Below, piece after piece: positions 21,176 to 32,428 of a stretch of DNA of 64,000 bases; positions within the stretch are counted from its first letter, which is position 1, and each line of letters starts with the position of its first letter. This DNA is from Ascaphus truei (Eukaryota; Chordata; Amphibia; Anura; Ascaphidae): NCBI GenBank assembly GCA_036426205.1, contig CM071571.1, positions 112,733,676 through 112,797,675 on the forward strand, written 5' to 3'. Position numbers and translations under genes: made by a program. Below the pieces are notes generated by a model. The model did no database searches and had not been told where the DNA came from. It worked only from the letters and a program-made list of their open reading frames with translations.

Positions 21176-22157
21176 ACTCCAAAATAAAACTGAAGAGAGT
21201 TGATAGCAAATTCGGCCCACGGTAACACCCAGTTGTCTTGCGACTCGGATACGAAACATCTGAGATACTGCTCTAAGGTCTGATTCATCCTTTCAGTCTG
21301 TCCATTGGTCTGAGGATGATATCCGGAAGAAAAAAGAAGAGAAATCCCAAGTCTCTGGGAAAACGCACGCCAGAACTTAGAAATGAATTGAGAGCCTCTA
21401 TCAGAGACGATTGAAATGGGAACGCCATGTAATCTGAAAATTTCCTTGGAAAAAATATAGGCCAAAGTAGCAGAATTAGGAAGACCCTTGAGGGGAATAT
21501 AGTGTGAGTGTTTAGAAAATATGTCTACCACGACAAGAATGGTATTCATTCCCTTAGAGTTGGGAAGTTTGACAATGAAGTCCATAGAGATGTGTTTCCA
21601 AGGTTGCTCCGGGATGGGAAGAGGTAAGAGAAGATCCGAAGGCTTGTGATGGGCAGATTTACTCTGGGCACATACCAGACAAGCACTAGTGAAATCAAAA
21701 ATGTCCTTGTTCATCTTAGGCCACCAAAATGTCCGTTTAATAAGATCCGCCGTCCTCTTGAAGCCTGGATGACCGGCCGATCTAGAAGAATGTCCCCAAA
21801 GTAAAATCTTGTGGCAAAAACGTGGAGCTGCGTATAAGCGTCCCTCTGGTACCCTGAACCTGCTGGGAATGTGAACCTGGGCTTTGTTGATTTCATCCAA
21901 CACATCGCAATTATTGGCCGAGATTATGCACTTGGCAGGAAGAATTGGTTCCGTGGATTCATTAGATTCGTTCTCCGTGGCGAACTGGCGAGAGAGAGCA
22001 TCCGCTTTGATATTTTTGGTACCAGGAATATACGAAACGGTATAGTTGAAACGGGAAAAAAAAAGAGACCAACAGGCCTGACGGGATCCTAACCGTCGAG
22101 CTCCCTCGATATACAGCAAATTTTTGTGGTCGGTGAGGATGGCTATAGGTTCCTTGG
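21176..22157 (-). pseudogene. Sushi-like Ty3/Gypsy pol, RNase H tail and integrase (truncated)
   Basis: Minus-strand frame continuing the RNase H domain (LLEGTKEPIAILTDHKNLLYI, TKNIKADALSRQ) into integrase: an HHCC zinc-binding region (HPGFKRTADLIKR, CLVCAQSK), then the catalytic core with Asp in HISMDFIVKLP, Asp in VSDRGSQF and Glu in NGQTERMNQTLEQYL. The frame is open but homology stops at AEFAINSL near 21190. The rest of integrase, any chromodomain and the 3' LTR are absent. An insertion at 22174-22980 separates it from the RT part. Confidence 0.9.
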
Positions 22158-22173
22158 TGCCTTCTAAAAGATG
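22158..22173. repeat. 16-bp TSD, left copy
   Basis: TGCCTTCTAAAAGATG here and at 22981-22996, flanking the 807-bp insertion. It encodes the HLLEG residues of RNase H in the Gypsy element. Confidence 0.9.
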
Positions 22174-22980
22174 AGGGAAAGATCCCAAAAACGGTGCACT
22201 CTACTCTACTCATTCAAAATAACAAATTATTTATTAACATATCATTAATATAGAAAATAGTTAAAACCTATGGAGGTGTGCTATGGGAAATCCTAAGTAT
22301 GGATTCCTCAGTTAGTCAAATGGCACAGGTATGATAACCTAGTATAGCCAATCATGCACACAAAAACAGTATATACAATAACTAAGTTAGGTCCCCGTGG
22401 GGTTGCAGCTTGGATAGGAAGTAATCCTGTAAATTGAGACAATGTATGCTAATATCTAGCAACTATAGCTGAAACTGTAAAGTGTAGCAAAATCATCATA
22501 ATGTGTCTGTGTGTAATGATGAGTGACACTTTAAACTGCACATGAGATCTTAGCAAAAACCCAGCATCAAATGCACCCCAGTGATCTGTGTGCTGATCCA
22601 CCTGGGGATATACATGGCTGGATCTACTTACTTATTGACCTGTGGTGTCTGTACATTAAGCAGACACTCCTGGATGCCGACATGTGACTCAGCTGTCTCC
22701 CGTTTGTAAGCAGTGTTTCTACCAGGATATACAGACCTCAAAGCTGCTCTTTCTAGCTAGTGGGATCCACATCTGTAGCCCACATCTTAGTTTAATTATA
22801 TCTGTTTGTTGCGGCTGACTCGATCAGACACCTATGCATCTGTCGCACACCTGACGTCACGCTGACATCATCCCGACACGTGTTTCGTTCCTGGGGCAAT
22901 GGAACTTCTTCGGGGGTAGCACCTCTCTTTAAAGGTATAATTCCTAGCTGAGCAGGATTTTCCTCTCTCCCCCCCCTCCC
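22174..22980 (-). mobile_element. 807-bp non-coding insertion with hammerhead-like motif near its 5' end
   Basis: Inserted in the Gypsy RNase H domain with a perfect 16-bp duplication, so it came after the Gypsy element. On the minus strand it begins with a G-rich run, a TATA/TTTAAA-like box, then the hammerhead-like core, then about 680 bp without any frame, ending GTTTTTGGGATCTTTCCCT. The long TSD implies a target-primed mechanism (LINE or PLE) rather than a DNA transposase. The motif suggests a non-autonomous PLE derivative; inference. Confidence 0.75.
22873..22936 (-). ncRNA. Hammerhead-like RNA motif (site B)
   Basis: Minus strand: CCGAAGA (22907-22913; canonical CUGANGA with U changed to C), A, hairpin GTTCC/GGAAC with a 9-nt loop, GAAAC, then ACGTGTC giving GUC. 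CCC before the core pairs with GGG after it. A TTTAAA/ATTATA box lies about 15-25 bp upstream. The GTTCC/GGAAC stem differs fully from that at site A but pairs equally well. Confidence 0.5.
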
Positions 22981-22996
22981 TGCCTTCTAAAAGATG

Positions 22997-24291
22997 CCTC
23001 CACTGCTGAAGGGCCAATTTGATGGCCAAAAGCTCACGATTCCCAACATCATAATTTCTCTCGGCAGACGATAATTTCCGAGAAAAAAAACCACAGGGAT
23101 GGAGTTTTTCTTGGGGAGAGGATCTATGAGAAAGAACTGCACCGGCTCCCACATTCGAGGCGTCAACTTCCAAAGTGAAGGGACGGAAGGTATCCGGGTG
23201 ACGTAGGATGGGTGCAGAGACGAAGGCTTTTTTGAGAATCTCAAATGCATCAATGGCTTCAGGAGACCAAGACATGGGATCGGCACCTTTTTTGGTCAAG
23301 GCAGTGATGGGGAGAGCAATGAAAGAAAAATTACGGATGAATTTCCTGTAATAATTGGCAAAGCCGAGAAAACGCTGCACGGCCTTGAGAGAATTTGGCA
23401 GCGGCCAGTCGAGAACAGACTTCAGTTTCTCTGGGTCCATAGAAAAACCCTGGTTAGAGATAATATAGCCTAGGAAGGCAGTAGAGGTCTGGTGGAACAA
23501 ACATTTCTCCATCTTGGCGTTTAGGCGGTTAGCACGAAGCCTAGAAAGCACTAGTTTGGTATGGTGAATGTGTTCCTCTAAGTTTTTAGAAAAAATGAGA
23601 ATGTCATCCAAGTATACGATAACAAATGTTCCCAATACATCCCGGAAGATGTCGTTCATGAACTCCTGGAAGACGGCAGGAGCATTGCATAAACCAAAGG
23701 GAATTACTAGATACTCATAATGTCCAGATCGCGTATTAAACGCTGTTTTCCACTCGTCCCCCTCCCTTATGCAAATGAGGTTATAGGCACCTCTTAAATC
23801 GAGTTTAGAGAAGATAGAGGCTCCTTGGAGATGATCAAAAAGTTCAGAGATTAAGGGAAGGGGGTACCGATTCTTTACCGTGATTTTTTTGAGTCCGCGA
23901 AAGTCAATACAAGATCTTAGTGATCAATCCTTCTTCTTCACGAAGAAGAAGCCTGCCGAGGCGGGGGAGGTAGAATTGCGGATGAATCCTTTCTCCAAAT
24001 TTTCTTGGATGTAAGACGTCATGGCTTCGGTTTCTAAAACGGACAAAGGGTAAGACTTCGACTTCGGGAGGATGGTTCTTGGAATTAAATCGATAGGACA
24101 ATCATATGGACGATGGGGAGGCAGAACCTCAGCCTGCACTTTGTTGAACACATCCAGGAACTCATGATACACGGACGGAAGAATCGAGAGATTGGAAGGA
24201 ACGGAATCCAAACTGGCGAGCACCGCAACAGGAGGAGCCGTAGAGACTGACTCAGCAGAGGAAGGCCACTGGATAGGCAAGGTGCCGGTTC
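22997..24291 (-). pseudogene. Sushi-like Ty3/Gypsy reverse transcriptase and RNase H
   Basis: Minus-strand frame with [13 protein letters not shown], the RT palm from FFFVKKKD through [41 protein letters not shown] (codons at 23603-23614) and the RNase H start [17 protein letters not shown]. Two nonsense changes are clear: TGA at 23924-23926 where KKKDG is expected, and TGA at about 24290 where IDW is expected. Both are single-base changes. With the integrase part it forms one pol gene. Copying enzyme of the element; not functional in this copy. Confidence 0.92.
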
Positions 24292-24615
24292 AATCAATGC
24301 GCGGTTGTGGAGTTGAAGCCAAAGCAATCCTAAAATAAGTTGAACGGTGGGAGAATGGAAGATATCAAAAACTATTACCTCTTTGTGACTGTCGGCCAAG
24401 CTCAAAGTGAGAGGAATGGACTCCCAGATGATGGATGCTGGCTGGAGCAGGCGACCGTCGATGGCCTCGATACCAATAGGTGCTTTTCTCTTGACCAGGG
24501 GAATTTGGTTCTCAGAGGCGAAGGTATGATCCAGGAAGTTACCGCCAGATCCAGAGTCAATGAAAGCTTCTACTTTCAGTAGGAGGTCAGGGCCCTCCAG
24601 CGTAACAGGAAGCAT
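24292..24615 (-). pseudogene. Sushi-like Ty3/Gypsy aspartic protease
   Basis: Minus-strand frame with EAFIDSGSGGNFLDHTFA, the active-site D-S/T-G of a retroviral-type protease, and a second conserved LILGLLWLQLHN. One base is missing where HNPRIDW is expected, which moves the RT part to another frame. The apparent reading past 24290 in this frame is spurious. Confidence 0.85.
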
Positions 24616-24634
24616 GAGCTTCTTTGGGAGATCC

Positions 24635-24841
24635 TCAGGGAGAGAGGGGCGAGAAGAAACAGTACCCAGTAGAAGCCCCTCTACCTTTACTGGTGTTCCC
24701 GTTTCCCGGCTTCAGGGAACAGTTCTGGAGGCGATGTTCCGAAGTACAACAGTAGAAACAGAGTCCCTTCTGACGGCGTCGCATTCTCTCTGCGGCCCGA
24801 AGTTGTTGGCCACCGATTTGCATTGGCTCTGGGGCGTCCAA
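24635..24841 (-). pseudogene. Gypsy Gag nucleocapsid piece with zinc knuckle
   Basis: Contains CFYCCTSEHRLQNC, a CX2CX4HX4C knuckle that binds RNA, after a DAPEPMQIGG segment typical of sushi-type Gag. Frame differs from the upstream Gag part, so a shift lies between 24850 and 25000. Confidence 0.85.
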
Positions 24842-25008
24842 TGCCAGGAGAGGCTAAGAGGGCGACCTGTGAGAGACAACAGAGGAAGAAAGAGAACGGG
24901 AACAGTGTCTCTCATGCCGTCGTTCCTGGGTGCGTTGGTCCATTCATATACTGAGAGTGATCAGTTCCTCCAGGGAGGAAGGCCGGGCATGAGTAGCAAG
25001 ATCATCCT

Positions 25009-25596
25009 TCAATGTGTCAGAGAGACCGTGCCAGTATGCGGCGGTGAGTGCCTCATCATTCCATTGAGTCTCCGTGGCGAGGGTCCGGAACTCGATCGCA
25101 TACTTGGCAGCAGATCTTCGAGCCTGTGAGATATGAAAGAGAGAGAATGCGGCGTCTCCCGACGTGCGGGAGTATCAAACACTTGCTGGAATTCACGCCT
25201 AAATTTAGGGTAATCTTGGGTTAATTCAGTTTTATGTTCCCAGAGGGGGGAGGCCCAAGCGAGGGCGTCACCGGTAAGCAAGGCATAAATGTAAGCCACC
25301 TTAGAGCGGCTGGTAGGAAACTGAGAGGGAGACATTTCGAATTGCACCTCGCATTGATTTAGGAATCTGCGGCAAACGAGTGAGTCCCCATCATACCAGT
25401 TAGGCGGTGGAATACGGGGTCCAGCATTACCATAAGTCATAGCAACAGGTGGTGACGGAGCCACTGGAGTTTCCTGGATGGAGGAATTAGAAAGTTGCTG
25501 GGAGACAGTGGTCAGCTGGTTGCTCAAAAATTGTAAATGTTCCAAAGAAACACCTTGGCCCACCTCAGGGGGGTCTGCATTTGTTGGGCTCTGCAT
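25009..25596 (-). pseudogene. Sushi-like Ty3/Gypsy Gag, matrix/capsid part
   Basis: Starts at ATG 25596, only two bases inside the LTR. Residues about 60-130 (PPPNWYDGDSLVCRRFLNQCEVQFEMSPSQFPT, SKVAYIYALLTGDALAWASPLWE) are the capsid signature shared by sushi elements and their domesticated mammalian relatives. Frame lost near 25150. No tRNA-type primer site is visible between LTR and ATG; the Tf1/sushi group is known for self-priming, which would fit. Confidence 0.88.
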
Positions 25597-25598
25597 AA

Positions 25599-26609
25599 TG
25601 TAACACCTGTATACTCGCAGACCTGGCCAGTCCCCAGTACTGAGGTGGGAAGGGTTTTACCATGCACCCACAGCAGTGAGGGCGTGCCCGGAGTGTGGTA
25701 TGGCATTGCCGGGCCTGTAGAAAGATGGTTAGTTATACTTGCAACACCTTGGGATTCACAGTAAGGATAGTGATGTCCGTGTGCCAGAGTTCAGGGGTAC
25801 AGAGAGCAGGATCGTAATGTTCATAAGCCAGAGTCCAGGGATAACAGAAGTCAGCAAGTTCGTGTCCGTAAGCAGGGTTCAAGGGCAGTAGAGAGCAGGG
25901 TAATCCAGTACAAGCAGAGGTCAAACCAGGGAAATCCAGGGGTAAGCAGGAGCAGGAACAGAAGCTGGAAAACACAGGAGAGCCAAGCATAGGACTGCAC
26001 ACACAGAGGTTACAAAGAACTAGGCAGAGCAATGAGTTAGAGGACAGACAGGGGTTATAAAGGAGGGAACACCAATGAGAGAGAGAGAGGAGGAGCAGAG
26101 GGTGAAGTGAGAGGCAGCAGGGATAGGTGAGAAGGAGAGGAGGAGGAGACAGGTGAGTCAGAGAGGGAGATAGCTTGAACAGCCTGAGAGGAGGGGCCAG
26201 AGGTCTGGGAAGGCCTACAATAGGAGCGTGTGCGCGAGCCCTCTGTAAGGTTAGAGTGCGTGCGCACAGGCTGTGTCAAGAGGCGCACAGAGCGCCACGC
26301 CGCAGGGGCACCCACCGAGGGCGGGGGGAGAACCGGAGGGGAGCATGCAGAAGGTAAGGGGACCGGAGCGGGAGCAGAAGGGGGCCGTGAGCGGGGAGTA
26401 TTGTAAGGGAAATGGGAGACTGAGAAGGCGCGCGTGCCCTGCGAGGAACGCGCGCAGAGGCTGGGAGAGCGTCAGGGACTGCCGCAGAGGGAAGGATGCG
26501 AGAGGAGGAAGGGAGAACAGAACGGGGAGGCAAGGAAGGGACATGAGAGGCAGGAGGAAGCGCAGCGCCAGGGACACATGGAGGGGAAGGAATCCCCTGA
26601 ACCGTTACA
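25599..26609 (-). repeat. 5' LTR of the sushi-like Gypsy element
   Basis: On the minus strand it runs from TGTAACGGTTCAGG to GTATACAGGTGTTACA, 1011 bp, directly before gag. The interior is C/T-rich on this strand. No partner LTR is present, since the element is truncated at 21176, so no TSD can be read. Confidence 0.8.
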
Positions 26610-26774
26610 GTGCATCACTGATCATATGTGCGGTAGACTGACCGCTAGGTCTGTATTTGCCCCCCTATATATACATTTATGAACCTTTATACCCTATGGA
26701 TGAATTACAGTGTTCCTATATTTGATCTTTCAAAGACTGTGATGGTATATTAACTGTGTACACACTGATATTGA
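26610..26774. other. Unassigned DNA
   Basis: Nothing recognised between the Gypsy LTR and the LINE scrap. Confidence 0.3.
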
Positions 26775-27127
26775 GCACTATTCTCTATACAACTCTACAT
26801 CAGACATGGGTGAGAGCAGGATCATATATGGCTCGGTCCAGAATTAGTAGAGATATCCCCAGACTCAAGAAGGAGGAGTATAGAGATAGAGAGGAGGTTA
26901 GAATAAGATTTATGGGGGTGATTTCTATTGAGGAGTGTAGAAGTTGTTGGGAAAGGTTTGTGTAAATAGTGGTACAGTGTGTAAGCACAGGCATAGGTGG
27001 AGGGAAGAAGAGAGGAAGAGATGTTGATAGAAAGAAAATGGGGAGGTTGTAAAGAACAGCAAAGTTCACAAAAGAGTGAGGAAACAGCAAACAGAAAAAT
27101 CAATAGCGAGGGCATATTGAGATGCAT
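26775..27127 (-). pseudogene. LINE N-terminal scrap with decayed 2A-like peptide
   Basis: Minus-strand frame ends in a hydrophobic run followed by GDISTNSGP (26834-26860), a decayed form of the 2A consensus D-x-E-x-N-P-G-P. The intact counterpart is in the LINE at 60.5 kb, where a leucine-rich run also precedes the motif. Probably a short 5' piece of a related L2/CR1-type LINE. Confidence 0.5.
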
Positions 27128-27759
27128 GGAGAGAGTTCCCAGGTATTGGAGGAGATGAGGAGTAGGAGGTGAAAGAGCAGGTGTATAAATCAGGCCTGCG
27201 AGGGCAGTGTATTACTGAAGGTTATACAGCATGTTAGAAAGTTAGTCTTTTGATGTGAAAAAATTGTCAGAGCATTTAGAAAGTCAAGTTTCCAAAGTTG
27301 CAGGGTTGATGATGAAGTGCAGAGTCCAGCTCATGTATTCTTCATTTCCAATTTAACTCCAAGTTGAACTCCATAGACACTTAAGATGATATACAATGTG
27401 CAGTCTCATTTTACAGGATGTGCAACCTCACTGGCTGTCCTTGGGTGAGCGACAGGCAGCTCAGTCTATCATAGAGGGATATGCAGAAATACTTAGAGAA
27501 ATATATATAAATGTAAGGTTCAGGTTTTTCTTGAGCAATTTTGTTCTGGATGTTCCTTTGTCTGGTTTATGGTGGGCTAGTCGTGCCTGCTATGTAAATA
27601 CATGTTCATGTATATTTAATTTATATGTGTATTTTTGCACTATATTCCATATTTTCACATTATCCTGTTTATTGTTCTTAATATTAATAATATTATATTT
27701 TCATGAAATACAATTTCTATTAATTTTTATTATTTGACTCATGCATATTAGTTAGTAGA
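27128..27759. other. Unassigned AT-rich DNA
   Basis: No family recognised. A frame at 27396-27737 is AT-driven Phe/Leu/Tyr and probably not coding. Confidence 0.3.
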
Positions 27760-29249
27760 AGTTTAATTTACTCTATGCTGGCTGGATAATGTTTTATTTT
27801 GAATGGGCAAATGCACTGTTATCCATATCTGGATATTAGTAATGTTGCCCATTATTGTATTGTACTGTACTGTTATAGGTTGTTGGGGTTGAGGGGGTGC
27901 AAATTCATTCCCATTAGGGTTATCTTTGCTCCCATTGAGGCCACACTGGCAATAAATGGGTGTATTGGCTAATATTGTGTTGTAATGTTTATTGTGGGTA
28001 GTGGTGGTGGGTGATGGTGGCACTTGGCCCGCAGTGGGTGCTTATGCCTACCGGGTGGGTAGCAATGGGGTTAACCTCTTCATTACCTTATTGGTAGTAA
28101 CCGCTAAGGTAAAGAAGGGGTTAACTCCTCCTGCAAACCTACCCCCGCAAGGCCTAAACACCCACCAAGGGCCAAATACCACCTTCATCCACCCCTGCTA
28201 CCCACAATAAACCGGGCATTGGCAGTTAACCCCTTCATTGCCTTAGCAGTTAGTTGCTACGGTAATGAAGCTACCTGTAAATGTATTTTTATTGCATCGG
28301 ATTGAAGCCGGGGGTTTCCAGACCTGATATTAATATGTATCAGCTCTGGAGACTCCTGGCTTCAATCCGATGCAGGAAAAAAAATTTTTTTCAAAGTCCT
28401 ACTCTCAGATCCCTTCTTGCCATTCATGATCTGGCGAGATGAATCTTTGATAAACTCGCCATTCCAGAGCTCTGATAATCTCATCGGAGCTACTAGAATA
28501 GCATGATTTCAGATAAACTGCGAGTTGGATCTGTTTTGCAGCTCCCGCTCGGCAAGTTTTGGCCGAAGCGAGAAATCGTTAAAAAATGCCTTCCCCGTAC
28601 GATTTGACCAAGCTTTCTGAATGGCTACCTACAGCTGCGGCCGAGCTTAGTCTAACACTTACCCGGTCTCGGCTGCAGCAGATCTCGGGCGCACGCCGAG
28701 GTGTCCCGCGCGCCGGAGCCTCGGAGGATCGGTCCTCCGATCGGGGCTTCCCCCTCCCCTCTCCGGGTCCGCCGGGTCCCCCGGAGCCCCCCACCACCAT
28801 CCCCCACATCGCGGGACACCAGGGCTCCCTCGGGGAGCCCTGGGCACGCACGCCATGCGCGCACGCTCCCGATGAAGCGTGACCGCGCATCGGTGACGCG
28901 TGTCAAGCCGAGGGGATTCAATTAGAAAGCCGGAAAACCTCCCGGCTTGCGGCTCTAGCCGCATTCGAATAAAGTTGGTCGGTACTGTAGTAAAAATTTG
29001 CAATAACTGCTCAAAATCCTCGATGAGTTCGTTATCGAAGCTACTAGAATAGGCCCCATAAAGTTTAAAGTAAATGGGTTTTTTTCCTGGAGGAATATGT
29101 AAGCCCAATAAATACATTTTTTCTTCCAACTCTGAGTGCCCAATTAACTTTCTTGTATTAAATCTTTGTAAATATAACATATCAATATAGCAGAGTGAAA
29201 CACACAAATCAGAATGGTATATCAAAGTGCCACATCAAAGTCTTCGATA
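27760..29249. repeat. Foldback-type repeat modules, GC-rich in part
   Basis: 27790-27900 resembles 52784-52860 (tgggcaaat...ttatccatatctgg). 28060-28270 resembles the recurrent taaccccttcattaccttagcgg phrases at 49320-50100. A strong hairpin lies at 28295-28374 (arms gcatcggattgaagccgg and its complement). 28680-28880 is GC-rich. These are pieces of the same foldback family as the 5.6 kb element; no transposase is seen. Confidence 0.5.
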
Positions 29250-30430
29250 AATAAATCATTAGGCCCATGGGTCAACTAATAATGACTAGCTGACCAAAAA
29301 AGGGCAACAAAGGAGTTCATATAAACATAAAACTACACTACCTACCCCATCTGCCCACTTAAGTTGGTAGAAAAATATTAGCATCCAATTATTACTACTA
29401 AAGTAACCAAGGGGTTACCCCTTGCCTGCCTTTCCCCTCTCAAGGACTAATCACGCTCTCCGTGGAAAATACTCTCATCTTGCACCCCCCTACCTCAAAC
29501 AAAACAACTCCCAAACCCCTAGTATTGGGGAAAAAGCCCTGCTATAAGCCAAATGTGGCTAATAGGGATATTGTCCATAGAAAATCATTTAAAAAAATGA
29601 ATAAAAACAAATATACACTACAATAAGATAAGAACATAATCAAACTCTAGCCGTTTGACAAGAACGAAGAAAAAAAAGAAGAAAATAAAAACAGGAAGAC
29701 ATCTTTAAAGCAGAACTACTCATCGGAGACTTGTCTTCAATCAACACAGGAGCCTTGCTTCCGGATTGGATTTATTGTTCCTACTTGATATTTTTTTCGT
29801 TTATTTTTGTGCCACTGAGCAGGGATTCATTTTACGTGTTTTTTGGATTTACATTTGTTTTAGCCATTGGGCTAGCTTTCATTTATGGGTTTTTTTTTAT
29901 GGTTAGGCATCAGCCCCTTATTGGATTTATCAATGGTGCCCCTGAGGATGAGGAGGTCGGCCTTCATCCCGGGCAGTGATAAGTAATACCTTAATTTATT
30001 TATTTACTGTAGGGTGCTCATTGTTTGACAATGTGGGTATCTAAGCCCCATTGAGGGCTTACTTATCCACAGTGAAAATGAATGAATTAAAAGGCTAGAG
30101 TTTTATTATGTTATTGTAATGTATATTTTGTTAAATGTGTTTTTAATGCTTTTCTATGAGCAATAACCCTATTAGCTACATTTGGCTAATAGGATTATTG
30201 CCAATTACTGTGGGGGAAGGGGTGATTAGTTGGGGATGGGATATGGATGTTAGGCCTCCTGCTGTGGATGGCACGAGGGGTAAACCACTTGGTTACTTTA
30301 GCACTTAAGAAAGCATTGCACTAAGGTGGCCAAGGGGGGGGGGGGGTAGTTTTATATTTATATTAACCTCTTAGCGTCAGCTACTCATGAAAACCCACGA
30401 ATACAGTAGTTCACCCATGGGCATCTAAGG
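29250..30430. repeat. Imperfect 1.2 kb palindrome centred near 29.87 kb
   Basis: Matched inverted blocks: ggcccatgggt (29261) with acccatgggc (30412), ccaaatgtggctaatagg (29546) with attagctacatttggc (30171), ctctagccg (29646) with ggctagag (30092). All midpoints fall at 29840-29875. It also has a G12-type run at 30336. A foldback transposon or fused inverted pair; no coding frame of note. Confidence 0.6.
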
Positions 30431-31162
30431 GGATAATATGTACTGTAATGTATTTTATAATCTTCAGGATATTTGGAGGCTAGTGAAAAGACTAGCGCCA
30501 AATTAGAGCGGTACACTTGAGAGCACACTGGCTGTGATAACTGATAAGACTTAACCTTTTTGACTAAGCCAAACTTATTAATAAGAATTACTGGTGAGAT
30601 GATGAAGTAATAAATTAAAAGTTTGAGGAGGGAGATGGTATAGAGGTATGACTACATAAATCAAACAAGGGGCTTAACTATAATGGGATTTATAATATAA
30701 ATGTTCCACTTACAGGAGATACCAGCACCCCATATTGAGGCCTTTATCTCGGGAAGCAAGGGGTTCCTGGACCTGAAATTAAATTTGGTTCAGCTCCGGA
30801 GACCACCTTCTTATATCCTATGTACTAAAAATAATAATACAAATAATGCAATCTGCAGTGAGAGCTGTGCGGGGAGACACAGAGAGAGGAACTGCTTCTC
30901 TCTGCTCTCTTTGCGCAGCTCTAAGACTGGTGGCGGCTCGGTAGGATTAACACTGCAGGAGTCCCATTCAGAATCAAGTGGCAATGCTGTGTTAATCCCT
31001 TCAGGCATCAAGTTTTTGGGCACTGGGGAGTTACGATCGGGCCGCGGTCGGGCTCCATTCATTTGCAGCTTCCCTGTGCCCAAAAGGAACTTAGATAGCA
31101 CTATATCTGTACATGGGGTGTGAAGATAAGGCTCCCTTACTGGTAAATAATGTACCTTCATA
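30431..31162. other. Unassigned DNA with a foldback module
   Basis: 30703-30810 resembles the module in the 49.0-49.3 kb palindrome (ataccagcaccccat, cctttatctc, ttcagctccggagac). The rest has no recognised content. Confidence 0.35.
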
Positions 31163-31370
31163 CATGAATACATTACCAATTAGATTGTAAGCTCTTCGGA
31201 GCAGGGACTCCTTTTCCTAAATATTACTTTTAAGTCTGAAGCAATTCTTCCCTTTGTGTTATTTGTGTTATTTATATCTTCTTATTTATATGACTGTAAC
31301 TATTACTGCCGTGAAGCGCTATGTACATTAATGGCGCTATACAAATAAAGACATACATACATACATGAAT
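31163..31370 (+). repeat. L2/CR1-type LINE tail or derived SINE
   Basis: Reads TTAGATTGTAAGCTCTTCGG at the start, AGCGCTATGTACATTAATGG further on, then GGCGCTATACAAATAAAG and an ACATACAT microsatellite end. This phrase order is common at vertebrate L2-like 3' tails. Family from memory, not searched. Confidence 0.55.
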
Positions 31371-32353
31371 GCTTTAATAGCCAAGCTAGGATAACTGTAT
31401 TGCATTAAGGCAGTATGTGCCATCCCAGTGTATACGTAATCTATCTACAGGCTAGTTTGCTGCTCTCTATTTTGACCAAAAATCATAAAACATGGTATTA
31501 CCAACATTTATATTGCCGGAGGAATGCTTCAATCCTATATAAGGGTAAGGCTTGACAAAAAAACAATAAAAGCTTAAAGTCAATAAGAAAAGCAATGATT
31601 GTAACTAAAACTGCAATGTTCAGTGATGCTGACTGATCTGATACCTCGTATGGGCAGAGATGCAGAATCACTGTACTCTTATCACCAACAGCCTGAAATG
31701 AGATTAGTACTGTGGGTAGAGTAAGTAATGATCATTCAGAAGTTAAGTTGTGGCAGCTAGTGAGACCCCACAATGTAATTTAATAGGAATATCCCACTAT
31801 ATAAGTATATAAAGGTTAAGCCGTTTGATGAATTGCTTCTTAGATACACCGTGGCAATGTGAAATAAATCCTTCAATCCTGGAACTGAGATTACTGTATT
31901 ACATTAGAATAGGCTGTGCCAGTAAAGGATAATAGTTTCAAGTCTTCAGCAATGCCCAGTGGGTAGATAATCTAATTAAGAAGCTGATGTTGCTGCCTTT
32001 TATTATTGACCTTAGCTTTCCTCTAAATAGCCTGAAATTAGATCAGTCCTTTATGAGACCATGGGTGGAATTTACCACTAATATCTTTAAAGAAGGCAGT
32101 TAGAATAGCTAGCTTTGCAGATAATACATAATACCAAATCTGATTTAGAGAGAAATTAACTGCTGTGGATAGAGCAGATGCTAATCTAATTTGAAACTTA
32201 GTTGCTGCAGTATGTAAGTCACCTCAAGTAGAAGCATCACTAATTATTGTATCAAATCTCTTTAAGTAGCAAGTAGATGCAATAGTAGTAACCTTCCTAC
32301 AACATCTCCCTCAACTGACAGAGCCTGTGCATCACAATTGTGACGTTATTAGG
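31371..32353. other. AT-rich DNA, probable body of element with site C
   Basis: No frames. On the minus strand this lies downstream of hammerhead-like site C, as the noncoding body does at site B, so it may be a similar non-autonomous insertion. TSD not found. Confidence 0.3.
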
Positions 32354-32355
32354 CA

Positions 32356-32428
32356 CACCCGACGTACGTTTCACTCCTAGAGGCTTCATCAGGGTTAGAA
32401 AATCAGCAGTCACTATTCTGCCTTATAA
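32356..32428 (-). ncRNA. TATA-like box plus hammerhead-like motif (site C)
   Basis: Minus strand: TATAAG near 32422-32428, then CTGATGA (32386-32392), A, a weak CTC/GAG hairpin, GAAAC (32368-32372), loop GTAC, GTC (32361-32363). The core is the best match to CUGANGA...GAAA and the 2-bp stem III (AC/GT with GTAC loop) is exact, but stem II is eroded. Confidence 0.5.

Noticed and set aside
26173..26682. Arg/Gly-rich frames at the right end of the Gypsy LTR
   Set aside because: They fall inside the LTR, which is purine-rich on the plus strand, giving low-complexity charged peptides.
28659..29225. 188-codon minus-strand open frame
   Set aside because: It crosses a GC-rich block and AT-rich repeat DNA, has no recognisable domain, and overlaps several other frames of like length in the same GC-rich stretch.
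29940..29965. CCTGAGGATGAGGAGG as a further hammerhead-like site
   Set aside because: No GAAAC follows and no hairpin forms in the right place.
31163..31370. Possible tRNA-derived promoter (A/B boxes) in the repeat
   Set aside because: No convincing A or B box could be found; the match is to an L2-like tail only.
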